This document shows, in pieces, positions 25,517 through 33,449 of a stretch of 64,000 bases of DNA. Both the position numbers and the translations under genes were made by a program. Location: positions 620,001-684,000 of the forward strand of contig CAWESL010000007.1 of the NCBI GenBank assembly GCA_963811705.1. Reading direction: 5' to 3'. The notes beneath the pieces were generated by a model. That model was not told where the DNA came from, did no database searches, and saw only the letters and a program-made list of their open reading frames with translations. Each line of letters begins with the position of its first letter. Position 1 is the stretch's first letter. This DNA comes from DATJPR01 sp963811705 (GTDB lineage: Bacteria; Bacteroidota; Ignavibacteria; UBA10030; UBA6906).

Positions 25517-27928
25517 TCAGTTTGAAGCGTGCGGATGGAGTTCGGGGACCTTGAGCTGTTGTTGCGATTCTTCAAGCGACAGCAACGCGACGTCGAGGAC
25601 CGACTGCATCTCTTTCACGAAGTGGAACTGCAACGGCTCCTTGCCTTCGAGCGCGGACTTCGGCACATCCTCAAGGTCGAGTCGGTTCCGTTCCGGCAAA
25701 ATGATCGTCTTGATTCCTGCGCGGTGTGCCGCGAGGACCTTTTCTTTCACCCCGCCGATGGGCAACACGGACCCACGGAGAGTGATTTCCCCAGTCATCG
25801 CCAGGTCATTCCTGACGAGGCGTCCGGTCAGCAGAGACGTCAGCGCGGTCAACATCGTAACGCCGGCCGACGGCCCGTCTTTCGGTATCGCCCCTGCAGG
25901 AACATGGATATGAATGTCCACCTGCGAACGGAAATCCTCCGGCACTCCCAGCTCCTTCGCATTCGCTGCGATATAGCTGAGCGCCGTCTGCGCAGACTCT
26001 TTCATGACGTCGCCGAGCTGGCCCGTAAGAATGAGTTTCCCGGAGCCCTTCATTTGCGTCGCCTCGATGAAGAGGATGTCGCCGCCGACGGGAGTCCATG
26101 CGAGGCCGACCGCGATCCCCGCGCGGTTGATTCGTTCTGCCACGTCGGGGAAGAACCGCTGTTGCCCGAGGTACCGGGTCAGCGCGTCGCGGCCAACCGA
26201 GACCTTTTCGGCAGACCCTTCCGCCACCTCTTTCGCCACTCCTCGCGCGACCGACGCGATCGTGCGCTCAAGAGAACGCACCCCGGCTTCCCGCGTATAG
26301 CCGGCGATGATGTGACGGAGTGCATCGTCGTCAATCACGAGATGGTGGTCCGTGAGACCATGCTCCCTCAGCTGTTTGGGAAGGAGGAACTTGCGCGCGA
26401 TGTGGAGTTTTTCATCCTCGACATAACTCGGGATCTCGATGATCTCCATCCGGTCGCGCAACGGCGCCGGGATCGTCTCCATGACGTTCGCGGTCGCGAT
26501 GAACATTACCTTCGACAGGTCGAAAGGAATCTCGAGGTAGTGGTCGCTGAATGAGAAATTCTGTTCCGGGTCCAGAACTTCAAGGAGCGCGGACGAAGGA
26601 TCCCCGCGGAAGTCCTGCCCGATCTTGTCGACTTCATCCAGCATGAACACGGGGTTGTTCGATCCCGCTTTCTTCAGCCCCTGGATGATGCGGCCAGGAA
26701 GGGCTCCGATATAGGTGCGCCTGTGCCCACGGATTTCGGCCTCATCATGGACGCCGCCGAGCGAGATCCGGACGAATTTTCTCCCGAGCGCATTGGCAAT
26801 CGATCGGCCGAGCGACGTTTTGCCCACGCCCGGAGGACCGACAAACACGAGGATGGGTCCGCGCATATCGTTCTTGAGTTTCCGGACAGCCAGATACTCG
26901 AGAATGCGTTTCTTGACCTTGTCGATTCCGTAGTGATCTTTTTCGAGAATCTCACGGGCGTGCGCGATATCGAGGGAATCCTGGGTCGCCACGCTCCAGG
27001 GGAGGTCGAGGATCCATTCGACGTAGTTCCGTGAGACCGAGTATTCCGGAGAAGCCTGATTCATCTGGGAGAGCTTGCGCATCTCCTTGTCGACGACGGA
27101 TTTGGCCTCTTCGGGGAGTTTCGCCTCCTCGATCCGTTTTTTCAGGTCGTTAAGACCGACATTCTGATCTTCTTCTCCAAGCTCTTTCTGGATCGCCTTC
27201 ATCTGCTCGCGGAGGTAATATTCCCTCTGCGATTTGCTGATCTCTTCCTGGACTTCCGACTGGATCTTCGTGCCGAGTTCGAGCTTCTGGAGGTACTTTG
27301 ACAGCATCAGCATCACTTGTTCCGCGCGTCCGCGAAGATCGTCCTGTTCCAGGATCGCCTGCCGCTCCCCGACATCCACGGGCAAAAAAGCCGCGATCAT
27401 GTCGGCAATGGCCTCGGGCTCTTCAATGTTGAGGATCAACGTCAGTTGGTCCTCCGAGAGCTGAGGCGACAGCTCAACGGCTTTCTTGAACTGGCTCTTC
27501 AAATTCGCCGCAATGGCCTCAATTTCCGGGCCGCCAGCGTTCTTTTCGGCGACATCACGAACCACTGCTCTCACATAGGGTTCCGCGTGGAGCACCGAGA
27601 GCAAGCGTACCCGCCGCAGGCCTTGCACCAGCACGCTTCGTGTACCATCTGCCAGGTTGAACGTTTTCAACACCTTGGCGAGCGTTCCGAACCAATAGAT
27701 ATCCCGTTCGGTCGGGGCTTCGATGGCGCCGTCCGTTTGGGCCACGATGACAATCGCCCCGTCGTCCTTGAGACTCTCTTCCACCGCCCGAATGCTCGAC
27801 TCCCGGCCCACGGTAAGCGGCGAGACCTGTCGCGGGAAAAACACTGCGTTCCTCAGAGGCAGAACGGCAACCGCCCGTGGAATCGGCGATGGTGACAGGC
27901 TCTTTTCATTCTCTGCATTGCGGTCCAT
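25517..27928 (-). CDS. lon: ATP-dependent Lon protease
   Basis: 803-residue cytosolic AAA+ protease degrading misfolded and regulatory proteins. Order: Lon N-domain (about 20-210), coiled coil, AAA+ module with Walker A GPPGVGKT (364-371) and Walker B FMLDEVDK, then the protease domain with Ser687 in PKDGPSAGVT and Lys730 in GGVKEKVLAAHRAG (spacing 43, as in E. coli Lon). The ATG at 27926-27928 begins MDRNAENEK; a start 8 codons earlier is possible. It follows three hsp20 genes on the same strand, separated by a 15-bp hairpin, so a heat-shock transcription unit is likely. Confidence 0.97.
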   Translation of the reverse strand: MDRNAENEKSLSPSPIPRAVAVLPLRNAVFFPRQVSPLTVGRESSIRAVEESLKDDGAIVIVAQTDGAIEAPTERDIYWFGTLAKVLKTFNLADGTRSVLVQGLRRVRLLSVLHAEPYVRAVVRDVAEKNAGGPEIEAIAANLKSQFKKAVELSPQLSEDQLTLILNIEEPEAIADMIAAFLPVDVGERQAILEQDDLRGRAEQVMLMLSKYLQKLELGTKIQSEVQEEISKSQREYYLREQMKAIQKELGEEDQNVGLNDLKKRIEEAKLPEEAKSVVDKEMRKLSQMNQASPEYSVSRNYVEWILDLPWSVATQDSLDIAHAREILEKDHYGIDKVKKRILEYLAVRKLKNDMRGPILVFVGPPGVGKTSLGRSIANALGRKFVRISLGGVHDEAEIRGHRRTYIGALPGRIIQGLKKAGSNNPVFMLDEVDKIGQDFRGDPSSALLEVLDPEQNFSFSDHYLEIPFDLSKVMFIATANVMETIPAPLRDRMEIIEIPSYVEDEKLHIARKFLLPKQLREHGLTDHHLVIDDDALRHIIAGYTREAGVRSLERTIASVARGVAKEVAEGSAEKVSVGRDALTRYLGQQRFFPDVAERINRAGIAVGLAWTPVGGDILFIEATQMKGSGKLILTGQLGDVMKESAQTALSYIAANAKELGVPEDFRSQVDIHIHVPAGAIPKDGPSAGVTMLTALTSLLTGRLVRNDLAMTGEITLRGSVLPIGGVKEKVLAAHRAGIKTIILPERNRLDLEDVPKSALEGKEPLQFHFVKEMQSVLDVALLSLEESQQQLKVPELHPHASN

Positions 27929-27963
27929 AAACACTCGTCCAGTCTGGTTCATTCATGAAGGAC

Positions 27964-28003
27964 GAAGACGGACGGCCGATCCCACCTCCGGCCATCCGTC
28001 TTC
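27964..28003 (-). other. Strong hairpin between hsp20 and lon
   Basis: 27964-27978 and 27989-28003 pair over 15 positions with one G-T/U wobble (arms GAAGACGGACGGCCG and CGGCCATCCGTCTTC), loop 10 nt. No T-run follows on the minus strand, so it may be a processing or stability element or a partial attenuator separating hsp20 from lon expression. Confidence 0.6.
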
Positions 28004-28021
28004 GCAGTAGTGTGACAGCGC

Positions 28022-28489
28022 TTACCGAACTTTCACGTCGATCTGTTTCGCCTTTGCCTCTTCGGCCTTCGGCAGTCGGATCGTCAGAATGCCGTCCTTG
28101 TATTCGGCATCGATCTTGTCGTTCCGGACGTTCCCGGGAAGCTCAAAGCTCCGCTGGAAGGATCCATAGAACCGTTCGACACGGTGGTAGTTCGCGTCCT
28201 TCTCGTTCTTCTCCTGGGCCTTTTCCCCGCGGATGGTGAGGACGTTCTCTTGCATCGTGATCTTGATGTCGTTCTTATCGACGCCGGGCAGTTCCACATT
28301 TGCCACAAACTCCTCGGCGCTCTCAGCGATGTCGACGGCAGGCTTCCAGCCGGTGGCCATCAGATCGGTATCGTCCACGCCACCACGGAAGAAGTTCTCG
28401 AACATCCTGTTGATCTCCTTCTGAAATCCGAGGAGGTCCGAAGGGTAGGCCGGAAGATCATGGACAGGCTTCCATCGTACGAGTGTCAT
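28022..28489 (-). CDS. Small heat shock protein, Hsp20 family (third of three)
   Basis: 155-residue ATP-independent holdase. The alpha-crystallin domain spans about 45-150 with WKPAVDIAESAEEFVANVELPG, a VLTIRGE strand and the A-x-x-x-GILTIRLPK C-terminal strand. The ATG at 28487-28489, with AAGGAG about 8 nt upstream, gives the typical MTLVRWKP start; a 7-codon extension upstream is less likely. It is the last hsp20 of the trio and the most conventional in sequence. Confidence 0.93.
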   Translation of the reverse strand: MTLVRWKPVHDLPAYPSDLLGFQKEINRMFENFFRGGVDDTDLMATGWKPAVDIAESAEEFVANVELPGVDKNDIKITMQENVLTIRGEKAQEKNEKDANYHRVERFYGSFQRSFELPGNVRNDKIDAEYKDGILTIRLPKAEEAKAKQIDVKVR

Positions 28490-28529
28490 AATTATCGCTC
28501 CTTTCTTCATCCATCCTGTTGCACATGCA

Positions 28530-28928
28530 TCATCGAATTGTGATTTCGCGGGCTTTCACCTTTTCGCTCTTGAGGAGTTTCAGGACAAGCACGCCGTTCT
28601 CGAGCTGGGCATCGACGCTGTTGGCATCAACATCATCGCCGAGAGTGAAGGCCCTGTCGTATCCGTCCGCCACATGCTCGCGGTGCAGGATGACGGCATC
28701 GTCTCCATGCAGGGGCGAGAGTTCCGCCCGGACGAGCAGGTCCCCCCCCTCGATCCGCACGGAAATGTTCTCTTTCGATGCACCGGGAAGATCAATCATC
28801 AGCACGTACGCATCCGGTGTCTCGTAGACGTCCGAAGCTGGAACGCGGTACTGGCGTTCGATTCTCGAGGGAAGATTCCGCGTCCGCTGATCGTCCCGGG
28901 TTGTGAGTTCTTTGTCGTTGGTCGTCAT
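28530..28928 (-). CDS. Small heat shock protein, Hsp20 family (second of three)
   Basis: 132 residues. A short polar N-terminal arm with many Arg/Asp/Thr is followed by an alpha-crystallin domain (about 30-130: VPASDVYETPDAYVLMIDLPG, then ENGVLVLKLLK). The frame extends 72 codons upstream through the previous gene, but the ATG at 28926-28928 has TTGGAGA upstream and starts the recognisable protein. It diverges noticeably from its two neighbours (HREHVADGYDRAF in place of the usual RSERSYGSFxRxF pattern), so it probably arose by old duplication or separate recruitment, perhaps for mixed oligomers. Confidence 0.9.
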   Translation of the reverse strand: MTTNDKELTTRDDQRTRNLPSRIERQYRVPASDVYETPDAYVLMIDLPGASKENISVRIEGGDLLVRAELSPLHGDDAVILHREHVADGYDRAFTLGDDVDANSVDAQLENGVLVLKLLKSEKVKAREITIR

Positions 28929-28981
28929 AGTATCATCTCCAATAGTCGGACAGTTGCTGATCCTGTATCGATCAACCTGGA

Positions 28982-29401
28982 TCACCGAACGGCGATCTCG
29001 CGGGATTTCGCTTCTTCCGCTTTCGGTATGCTGACACGCAGGACACCATTGGTCAGTTCCGCCGAGATCCCTTCCGCGTTGATCAGCTCCGGAAGCTCGA
29101 GCGTGCGGGTGAAACTGCCGGCCCACGATTCGCTCCTCAGCCATTTTCCGTTGTCAGGCAACGTTCCTTTCTTCCGCTCGCCGGAGATCGTCAGGACACT
29201 TCCCTTCTTCGTGATCTTCACATCTTCTTTCTTCACTCCAGGAACATCGAAGGTGGCGACGAATTGCTTCCCTTCATCCACGATGTTCATTGCAGGCGTG
29301 CTGTTCGTTGAGACAACCCGAATGGGCAACACGGCGGGGGTGAACAACTGATCAATATCCCCTTCGAGATTCAGAAGGTCTTCCAGCATCGAATTCAACA
29401 T
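28982..29401 (-). CDS. Small heat shock protein, Hsp20 family (first of three)
   Basis: 139 residues: short N-terminal arm, then alpha-crystallin domain (about 35-135) with TPAMNIVDEGKQFVATFDVPG, VLTISGERKK and NGVLRVSIPKAEEAK. AAGGAG lies 8 nt before the ATG. A sigma-70-like promoter (29421-29448) lies just upstream in an unusually AT-rich, palindrome-rich leader, so this is probably the promoter-proximal gene of an hsp20-hsp20-hsp20-lon unit. Confidence 0.92.
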   Translation of the reverse strand: MLNSMLEDLLNLEGDIDQLFTPAVLPIRVVSTNSTPAMNIVDEGKQFVATFDVPGVKKEDVKITKKGSVLTISGERKKGTLPDNGKWLRSESWAGSFTRTLELPELINAEGISAELTNGVLRVSIPKAEEAKSREIAVR

Positions 29402-29702
29402 GGCATATCTCCTTATCGTTATTCTACCATTTTGTTTGGTTCTGACAAAAGAGGATCAAGAGATATGCCAATCGCCAAGGCAACGCCTGTAACATATTGT
29501 AATATAACATGTTGCGTGAGTTTACGAGGAGTGCATAGGTTATGTTAACATGCCCAATAAGCAATATTGACACACTAAAGCGCCAACATGGCGTACGAAG
29601 TATGACAAGATGATGGAATACGTGCGCCATACTGACTCCTTGCATGACAGGAAGTCGCTACGGACGAAGAGACCAATCGGGGATGAGAGCGAAGGGGGGG
29701 AG
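29402..29702. promoter_or_regulatory. AT-rich control region of the hsp20-lon unit
   Basis: About 300 nt without a gene and clearly more AT-rich than its flanks. It contains palindromes: AACAT...ATGTT arms around ATATTGTAATAT (29491-29513) and a perfect ATGTTAACAT (29542-29551), plus a GCGCCAACATGGCG hairpin near 29580. These could be operator half-sites; none matches the CIRCE element (TTAGCACTC-N9-GAGTGCTAA). Confidence 0.45.
29421..29448 (-). promoter_or_regulatory. Predicted promoter of the hsp20 trio
   Basis: Minus strand TTGTCA (29443-29448), 16-nt spacer, TAGAAT (29421-29426). The -10 ends 20 nt before the first hsp20 ATG, leaving a very short leader. It looks like a housekeeping sigma site rather than a sigma-32 site. 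Confidence 0.5.
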
Positions 29703-29731
29703 AAAAAAAAGGCCGGGAAGAAATCCCGGCC
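29703..29731 (-). terminator. Rho-independent terminator of trxB
   Basis: Minus strand GGCCGGGA-loop-TCCCGGCC (29711-29731) followed by eight T, just downstream of the trxB stop. A textbook intrinsic terminator. Confidence 0.9.
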
Positions 29732-29739
29732 GTCGTTGG

Positions 29740-30684
29740 TCAGTCGTGCAGACTTTCCAGCCATCGCTCCGCATCAATGGCAGCCATACATCCTGTTCCG
29801 GCGGCTGTTACCGCCTGGCGGTAGACACTGTCGGCGACATCGCCAGCAGCGAAAACGCCGGGGATGTTCGTCCGTGTGCTGGGCCCATCCAATTTAATGT
29901 AGCCTGTTTGAGCGAGCTCGATCTGCCCGGCGAAGAGTTCAGTGTTCGGTTTGTGACCGATCCCCATGAAGACCCCATCGGTCCGAAGGACGGTCGTTGC
30001 ATTCGTCCGCACATCGCGCAGGCGGACACCGGTCACCACTTTCTTCCCGTTCTCCGATTTCCCGAGCACTTCTTCGATGACCGAGTTCCAGACAAATGCA
30101 ATCTTCGGATTGTGTTCTGCTTTGGTCTGCATGATCTTCGATGCACGCAGCGCATCGCGGCGATGGACGATCGTGACCTTCGATGCAAACTTCGTCAGAA
30201 AAGTCGCTTCCTCGATCGCGGTATCTCCTCCGCCCACGACGACGACTTCAAGGCCGCGGAAGAAGAATCCGTCGCACGTCGCGCACGCCGAAACGCCGTA
30301 CCCCATAAACTCCTTTTCGGAGTCAATCCCGAGCCATTTTGCCGTGGCCCCGGTCGAGATGATCACCGATTCGGCCGTAAACTCTTCTTCGTCGCTCCAG
30401 AGATGAAACGGGCGTTTGCTGAAGTCGACTTTCGTGATGTTCTTGAATTTAGTCTCGGCGCCGAAACGCTGCGCCTGTTTCCGCATCAGTTCCATAAGTT
30501 CAGGACCAAGAATCCCGTCGGGAAATCCAGGATAGTTCTCGACTTCGGTCGTGATCGTCAGCTGTCCGCCGGGCTGGATCCCCTCGAATACGATCGGGTT
30601 CAGATTCGCACGGGCACTGTACAGTGCAGCCGTAAGCCCGGCGGGGCCGGACCCGACGATGATGAGCTTATGATGAGATGGCAT
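29740..30684 (-). CDS. trxB: Thioredoxin reductase
   Basis: 314-residue FAD/NADPH enzyme that reduces thioredoxin. FAD-binding GSGPAGLTAALYSARA at 11-26, redox-active CATC at Cys134/Cys137 in VSACATCDGFFF, NADPH-binding VVVVGGGDTAIEEA (about 146-160) and the C-terminal FAD-contact GVFAAGDVADS. Length and motifs are standard for low-molecular-weight TrxR. It ends at a strong terminator; queG lies 81 nt upstream. Thioredoxin-fold partners in this window (37966, 55858, 56410) are exported or atypical. Confidence 0.96.
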   Translation of the reverse strand: MPSHHKLIIVGSGPAGLTAALYSARANLNPIVFEGIQPGGQLTITTEVENYPGFPDGILGPELMELMRKQAQRFGAETKFKNITKVDFSKRPFHLWSDEEEFTAESVIISTGATAKWLGIDSEKEFMGYGVSACATCDGFFFRGLEVVVVGGGDTAIEEATFLTKFASKVTIVHRRDALRASKIMQTKAEHNPKIAFVWNSVIEEVLGKSENGKKVVTGVRLRDVRTNATTVLRTDGVFMGIGHKPNTELFAGQIELAQTGYIKLDGPSTRTNIPGVFAAGDVADSVYRQAVTAAGTGCMAAIDAERWLESLHD

Positions 30685-30765
30685 AGGCGATTCCAGAATT
30701 CATGATGTTCAGTGAACCAAACCTGGTCCATACTTCTATGAGATGAGCGAAATGTATCCGATGGG

Positions 30766-31731
30766 TCAGGATGCCGGTGGGGTCTCTCCCTCGTTCTCGA
30801 GAACAATCCGTATGTTCCGCATCAGCCCATCCCATTTTGCCCTGCGGATGGGGCTCCCGGCGAAATTCGCTTGAAATGATTCACGACTCATCGTCGCCCA
30901 CTCGCGCAACAACGGCGCTTCATTTCCGGAACGGGGAAGGAATCTGTTCTCCGACGAAGGTCGGGCGAATTTCTCGTTCCAGGGACAGACGTCCTGGCAA
31001 ATATCGCACCCAAAAATCCAACCGGAAAAGTCGTGCGGGCTGTCGGCGGGGAGGTCTCCACGGTGCTCGATCGTCAAATAGGAGATGCACTTCCCGGAGT
31101 CGACAAGATATGGTGCGACGATCGCATCGGTCGGACATGCATCGATGCAGAGCGTGCATGACCCGCAATGGTCGGTCGCGGGTTCGTCCGCCGGGAGGTC
31201 GAGCGTGGTCAGAACCTCTCCCAGAAACAGCCAGGACCCAAACTCCTGGGAAATAATGTTGGTATGTTTTCCCAGCCAGCCGATGCCGGCCCGGGCCGCG
31301 ATCGCCTTCTCCAGGAGCGGTCCCGTATCGACGTAGGCAAGTGCCGAACAGCCGGGATACGTCGTCGTAATCCAGCGGGCATACGCCTCGAGCTTCTCGA
31401 GGATAACCTTGTGATAATCCTCCCCCCAGGCGTACCGGGAGATCTTCCCTGTTCCAGGTTCCCCGGCATGCGCAACCGGTGTAAAGTAATTGAAAGCGGT
31501 CGCGATGATCGAACGCGCCCCTGGAAGAACCTTCCGCGGATCCCCGCGTTTCTCTGCTGTTCGCGCCATCCAGCCCATCGAAGCCTGATAGCCCCGGTCG
31601 AGCCATTCTTTCAAGTGCTCGTGTTCACTCTCCATGGGCTCGGCACGAGCGATGCCCACCGAGGCAAATCCCAGCGTTCTGCCATGCCGCTTGATTCGCT
31701 CCGCCGCTTCCAGGGGGGCGTCGTTGATCAT
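30766..31731 (-). CDS. queG: Epoxyqueuosine reductase QueG
   Basis: Cobalamin- and Fe-S-dependent enzyme for the last step of queuosine synthesis in tRNA. 321 residues. The catalytic-acid candidate is Asp135 in YVDTGPLLEK, and the two [4Fe-4S] motifs are CGSCTLCIDACP (Cys189/192/195/199) and CDICQDVCPWN (Cys242/245/249 with Cys215). The Rieske gene stop overlaps this ATG by 4 nt. C-terminal HEAT repeats of some QueG proteins are absent, as in the short form. Confidence 0.93.
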   Translation of the reverse strand: MINDAPLEAAERIKRHGRTLGFASVGIARAEPMESEHEHLKEWLDRGYQASMGWMARTAEKRGDPRKVLPGARSIIATAFNYFTPVAHAGEPGTGKISRYAWGEDYHKVILEKLEAYARWITTTYPGCSALAYVDTGPLLEKAIAARAGIGWLGKHTNIISQEFGSWLFLGEVLTTLDLPADEPATDHCGSCTLCIDACPTDAIVAPYLVDSGKCISYLTIEHRGDLPADSPHDFSGWIFGCDICQDVCPWNEKFARPSSENRFLPRSGNEAPLLREWATMSRESFQANFAGSPIRRAKWDGLMRNIRIVLENEGETPPAS

Positions 31732-32048
31732 CCCCGGGGCTCCTTTGAGACCGAGACCGATTCACCATCGAGCACGACGTCAAACACCGGCAACTTCCCG
31801 CTCCCTTCCACCGCGATTCCGCTTTCCAGGGAATACCGCCAGCCATGCATCGGACATCGGACCGTCAATCCTTCAAGCGTCCCTTCGTGCATCATGGGGA
31901 AATGTTGGTGGGCACACACATTGCCGACGGCAAAATAGGTGCCGTCAACACACCAGAGAGCGACCTCGTACTCACCGACCCAGATCTTCTTTGCACGACG
32001 GTTCTTCAAATCCGAACGGGTCCCGACGACGACGAATTCTCGTGGCAT
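31728..32048 (-). CDS. Rieske-type [2Fe-2S] ferredoxin
   Basis: 106-residue stand-alone Rieske protein with ligands Cys45 and His47 (CAHQH) and Cys65 and His68 (CPMHGW). It resembles NirD/ring-hydroxylating-dioxygenase ferredoxin components and has no signal peptide or membrane anchor, so it is a cytosolic electron carrier. It overlaps queG by 4 nt and lies 1 nt from the MBL-fold gene, so the three are coupled. The electron acceptor is unknown; supply of electrons to QueG is a possibility only. Confidence 0.85.
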   Translation of the reverse strand: MPREFVVVGTRSDLKNRRAKKIWVGEYEVALWCVDGTYFAVGNVCAHQHFPMMHEGTLEGLTVRCPMHGWRYSLESGIAVEGSGKLPVFDVVLDGESVSVSKEPRG

Positions 32049-32049
32049 G

Positions 32050-32898
32050 TCATTGCTCCAGCCGGAATTCCCCGGCGCGTTCTATCCCTTTCGCTCCGTG
32101 TTTCACGGTAACCGCCTCAACCAGCGGGTCGTGTTCAAGAACCAGGCGCCACGATTCCTCGGCGGCTGATTCAAGAACGCGGCGCTTCTCTTCCAGGGTG
32201 ATCAGTGGTCGGAGGTCATATCCCATGATCCAGGGCAACTGCAGATGCGCCGCCAGAGGGACAAGGTCGGCGCAAAAGAACAGCGTATCGCCGTTGCTCC
32301 GGATCACGGGGCACTGCAGTGCGGTCGTGTGGCCGTGAAACAGCTGAAGGGAAATGCCGGGGAACAGTTCGCCCTCGCCGTCGAGCAATTCGATCACCCC
32401 TTCACGTTCGAGGGGGAGAAAATCATCGGGAAAATAACTTGCCCGATCACGCTCCGTCGGTTGAAGGGCAGCTTTCCACTGGTCGCGTTGAACGTAATAT
32501 TTTGCTCGGGGGAATGCGGGTCGGGGACCTTGCGGTGTCATGACCGTCGAGCCACCGGCATGATCGAAATGAAGATGCGTCAGGAGGACATCGGTGATAT
32601 CGGCGGAGGAAAGACCGTATCGCGAAAGCTCACGGTCGAGGGTGGCGGGACCGGCATCCATTTTGTAGATGTCGACGAGTTTTTCTGGAAACTTGGCACC
32701 GTTGCCGGTGTCGATCAGGATCGTGCGGCCGTTGCCCACGACGAGCAGGCATCGGGTCGCCATGGCTATTCGGTTTCGCTGGTCGGGAGGGTTCGACCGT
32801 TCCCAGAGCGGACGGGGAACCACGCCGAACATGGCGCCTCCGTCCAGCGCAAAATGCCCGGCGTTGATTGCGTGAACCTCATACTGCCCGATACGCAT
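32050..32898 (-). CDS. MBL-fold metallo-hydrolase
   Basis: 282 residues with the metallo-beta-lactamase metal motif THLHFDHAGG (His108, His110, Asp112, His113), a later HGHTTALQ histidine and FFCADLVP aspartate. The overall layout resembles AttM/AiiB-like lactonases and related MBL hydrolases. Substrate not recognised. It starts 23 nt after the ferredoxin terminator hairpin and heads the MBL-Rieske-queG run. Confidence 0.82.
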   Translation of the reverse strand: MRIGQYEVHAINAGHFALDGGAMFGVVPRPLWERSNPPDQRNRIAMATRCLLVVGNGRTILIDTGNGAKFPEKLVDIYKMDAGPATLDRELSRYGLSSADITDVLLTHLHFDHAGGSTVMTPQGPRPAFPRAKYYVQRDQWKAALQPTERDRASYFPDDFLPLEREGVIELLDGEGELFPGISLQLFHGHTTALQCPVIRSNGDTLFFCADLVPLAAHLQLPWIMGYDLRPLITLEEKRRVLESAAEESWRLVLEHDPLVEAVTVKHGAKGIERAGEFRLEQ

Positions 32899-32913
32899 GC
32901 GGACCCTCTATGT

Positions 32914-32948
32914 AAAGAACAAGGTCGGCCCCTTCCGGGACCGACCTT
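32914..32948 (-). terminator. Terminator-like hairpin after ferredoxin gene
   Basis: Minus strand AAGGTCGG..CCC / GGG..CCGACCTT (32921-32948), a 12-bp stem with one T-G wobble and a GGAA tetraloop, followed by GTTCTTT. It separates the ferredoxin from the MBL-Rieske-queG genes, though some readthrough is likely. Confidence 0.7.
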
Positions 32949-32974
32949 TCTCAAGGAAAACCCTCGTCCCTCGA

Positions 32975-33316
32975 TTATGCCTTCTGGAAATGTGACGTTG
33001 CGGTGCCGAGGCCCGCAAATTCCTTCTCGGGATGCATTTCCTTTGCGCGGGTAAACAACACTTCCTCGGATTCGACACGGTCGGGATCCGGGACGCAGCA
33101 GTCCACCGGGCACACTGCAGCACACTGCTCTTTGTCGAAATGTCCAACGCACTCGGTGCATTTCTCGGGGACAATGTAATAGAAATCGTTCGATAGCGCA
33201 TCAAGCATCTGCCCCTTGTACTCATACTGAACGCCGCCCGCGTAAATTGCGGTGTTCGGGCATTCCGGTTCGCACGCGCCGCAGTTGATGCACTCTTCTG
33301 TGATCTTCGTTGCCAT
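32975..33316 (-). CDS. 2[4Fe-4S] ferredoxin
   Basis: 113-residue low-potential electron carrier. Cluster ligands: Cys9/12/15/19 (CINCGACEPECP) and Cys53/56/65/69 (CTECVGHFDKEQCAAVCP). The eight-residue insertion between the second and third cysteines of the second cluster, and a longer C-terminal tail, are typical of the YfhL/Allochromatium-type ferredoxins. A predicted promoter (33396-33424) and a terminator flank it, so it is probably monocistronic. Confidence 0.93.
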   Translation of the reverse strand: MATKITEECINCGACEPECPNTAIYAGGVQYEYKGQMLDALSNDFYYIVPEKCTECVGHFDKEQCAAVCPVDCCVPDPDRVESEEVLFTRAKEMHPEKEFAGLGTATSHFQKA

Positions 33317-33395
33317 TCTCAGTATCTCCTAATTGGATTCTCAATCGATGCCGCCGGTACTCCGGGAACGGGAGAAAAGCCTATAAATTTCATGA

Positions 33396-33424
33396 AATAT
33401 ACTCAACCGTCAAAGGAATTGCAA
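33396..33424 (-). promoter_or_regulatory. Predicted promoter of the ferredoxin gene
   Basis: Minus strand TTGCAA (33419-33424), 17-nt spacer, TATATT (33396-33401). The -35 is followed by TTC, as in the promoter of the DipZ-like gene at 39067-39095. Confidence 0.5.
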
Positions 33425-33449
33425 GCAACTGTTTAAGAATCCTGCAGGG

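Noticed and set aside
29402..29702. CIRCE/HrcA operator upstream of hsp20
   Set aside because: Palindromes are present, but none has the TTAGCACTC-N9-GAGTGCTAA pattern.
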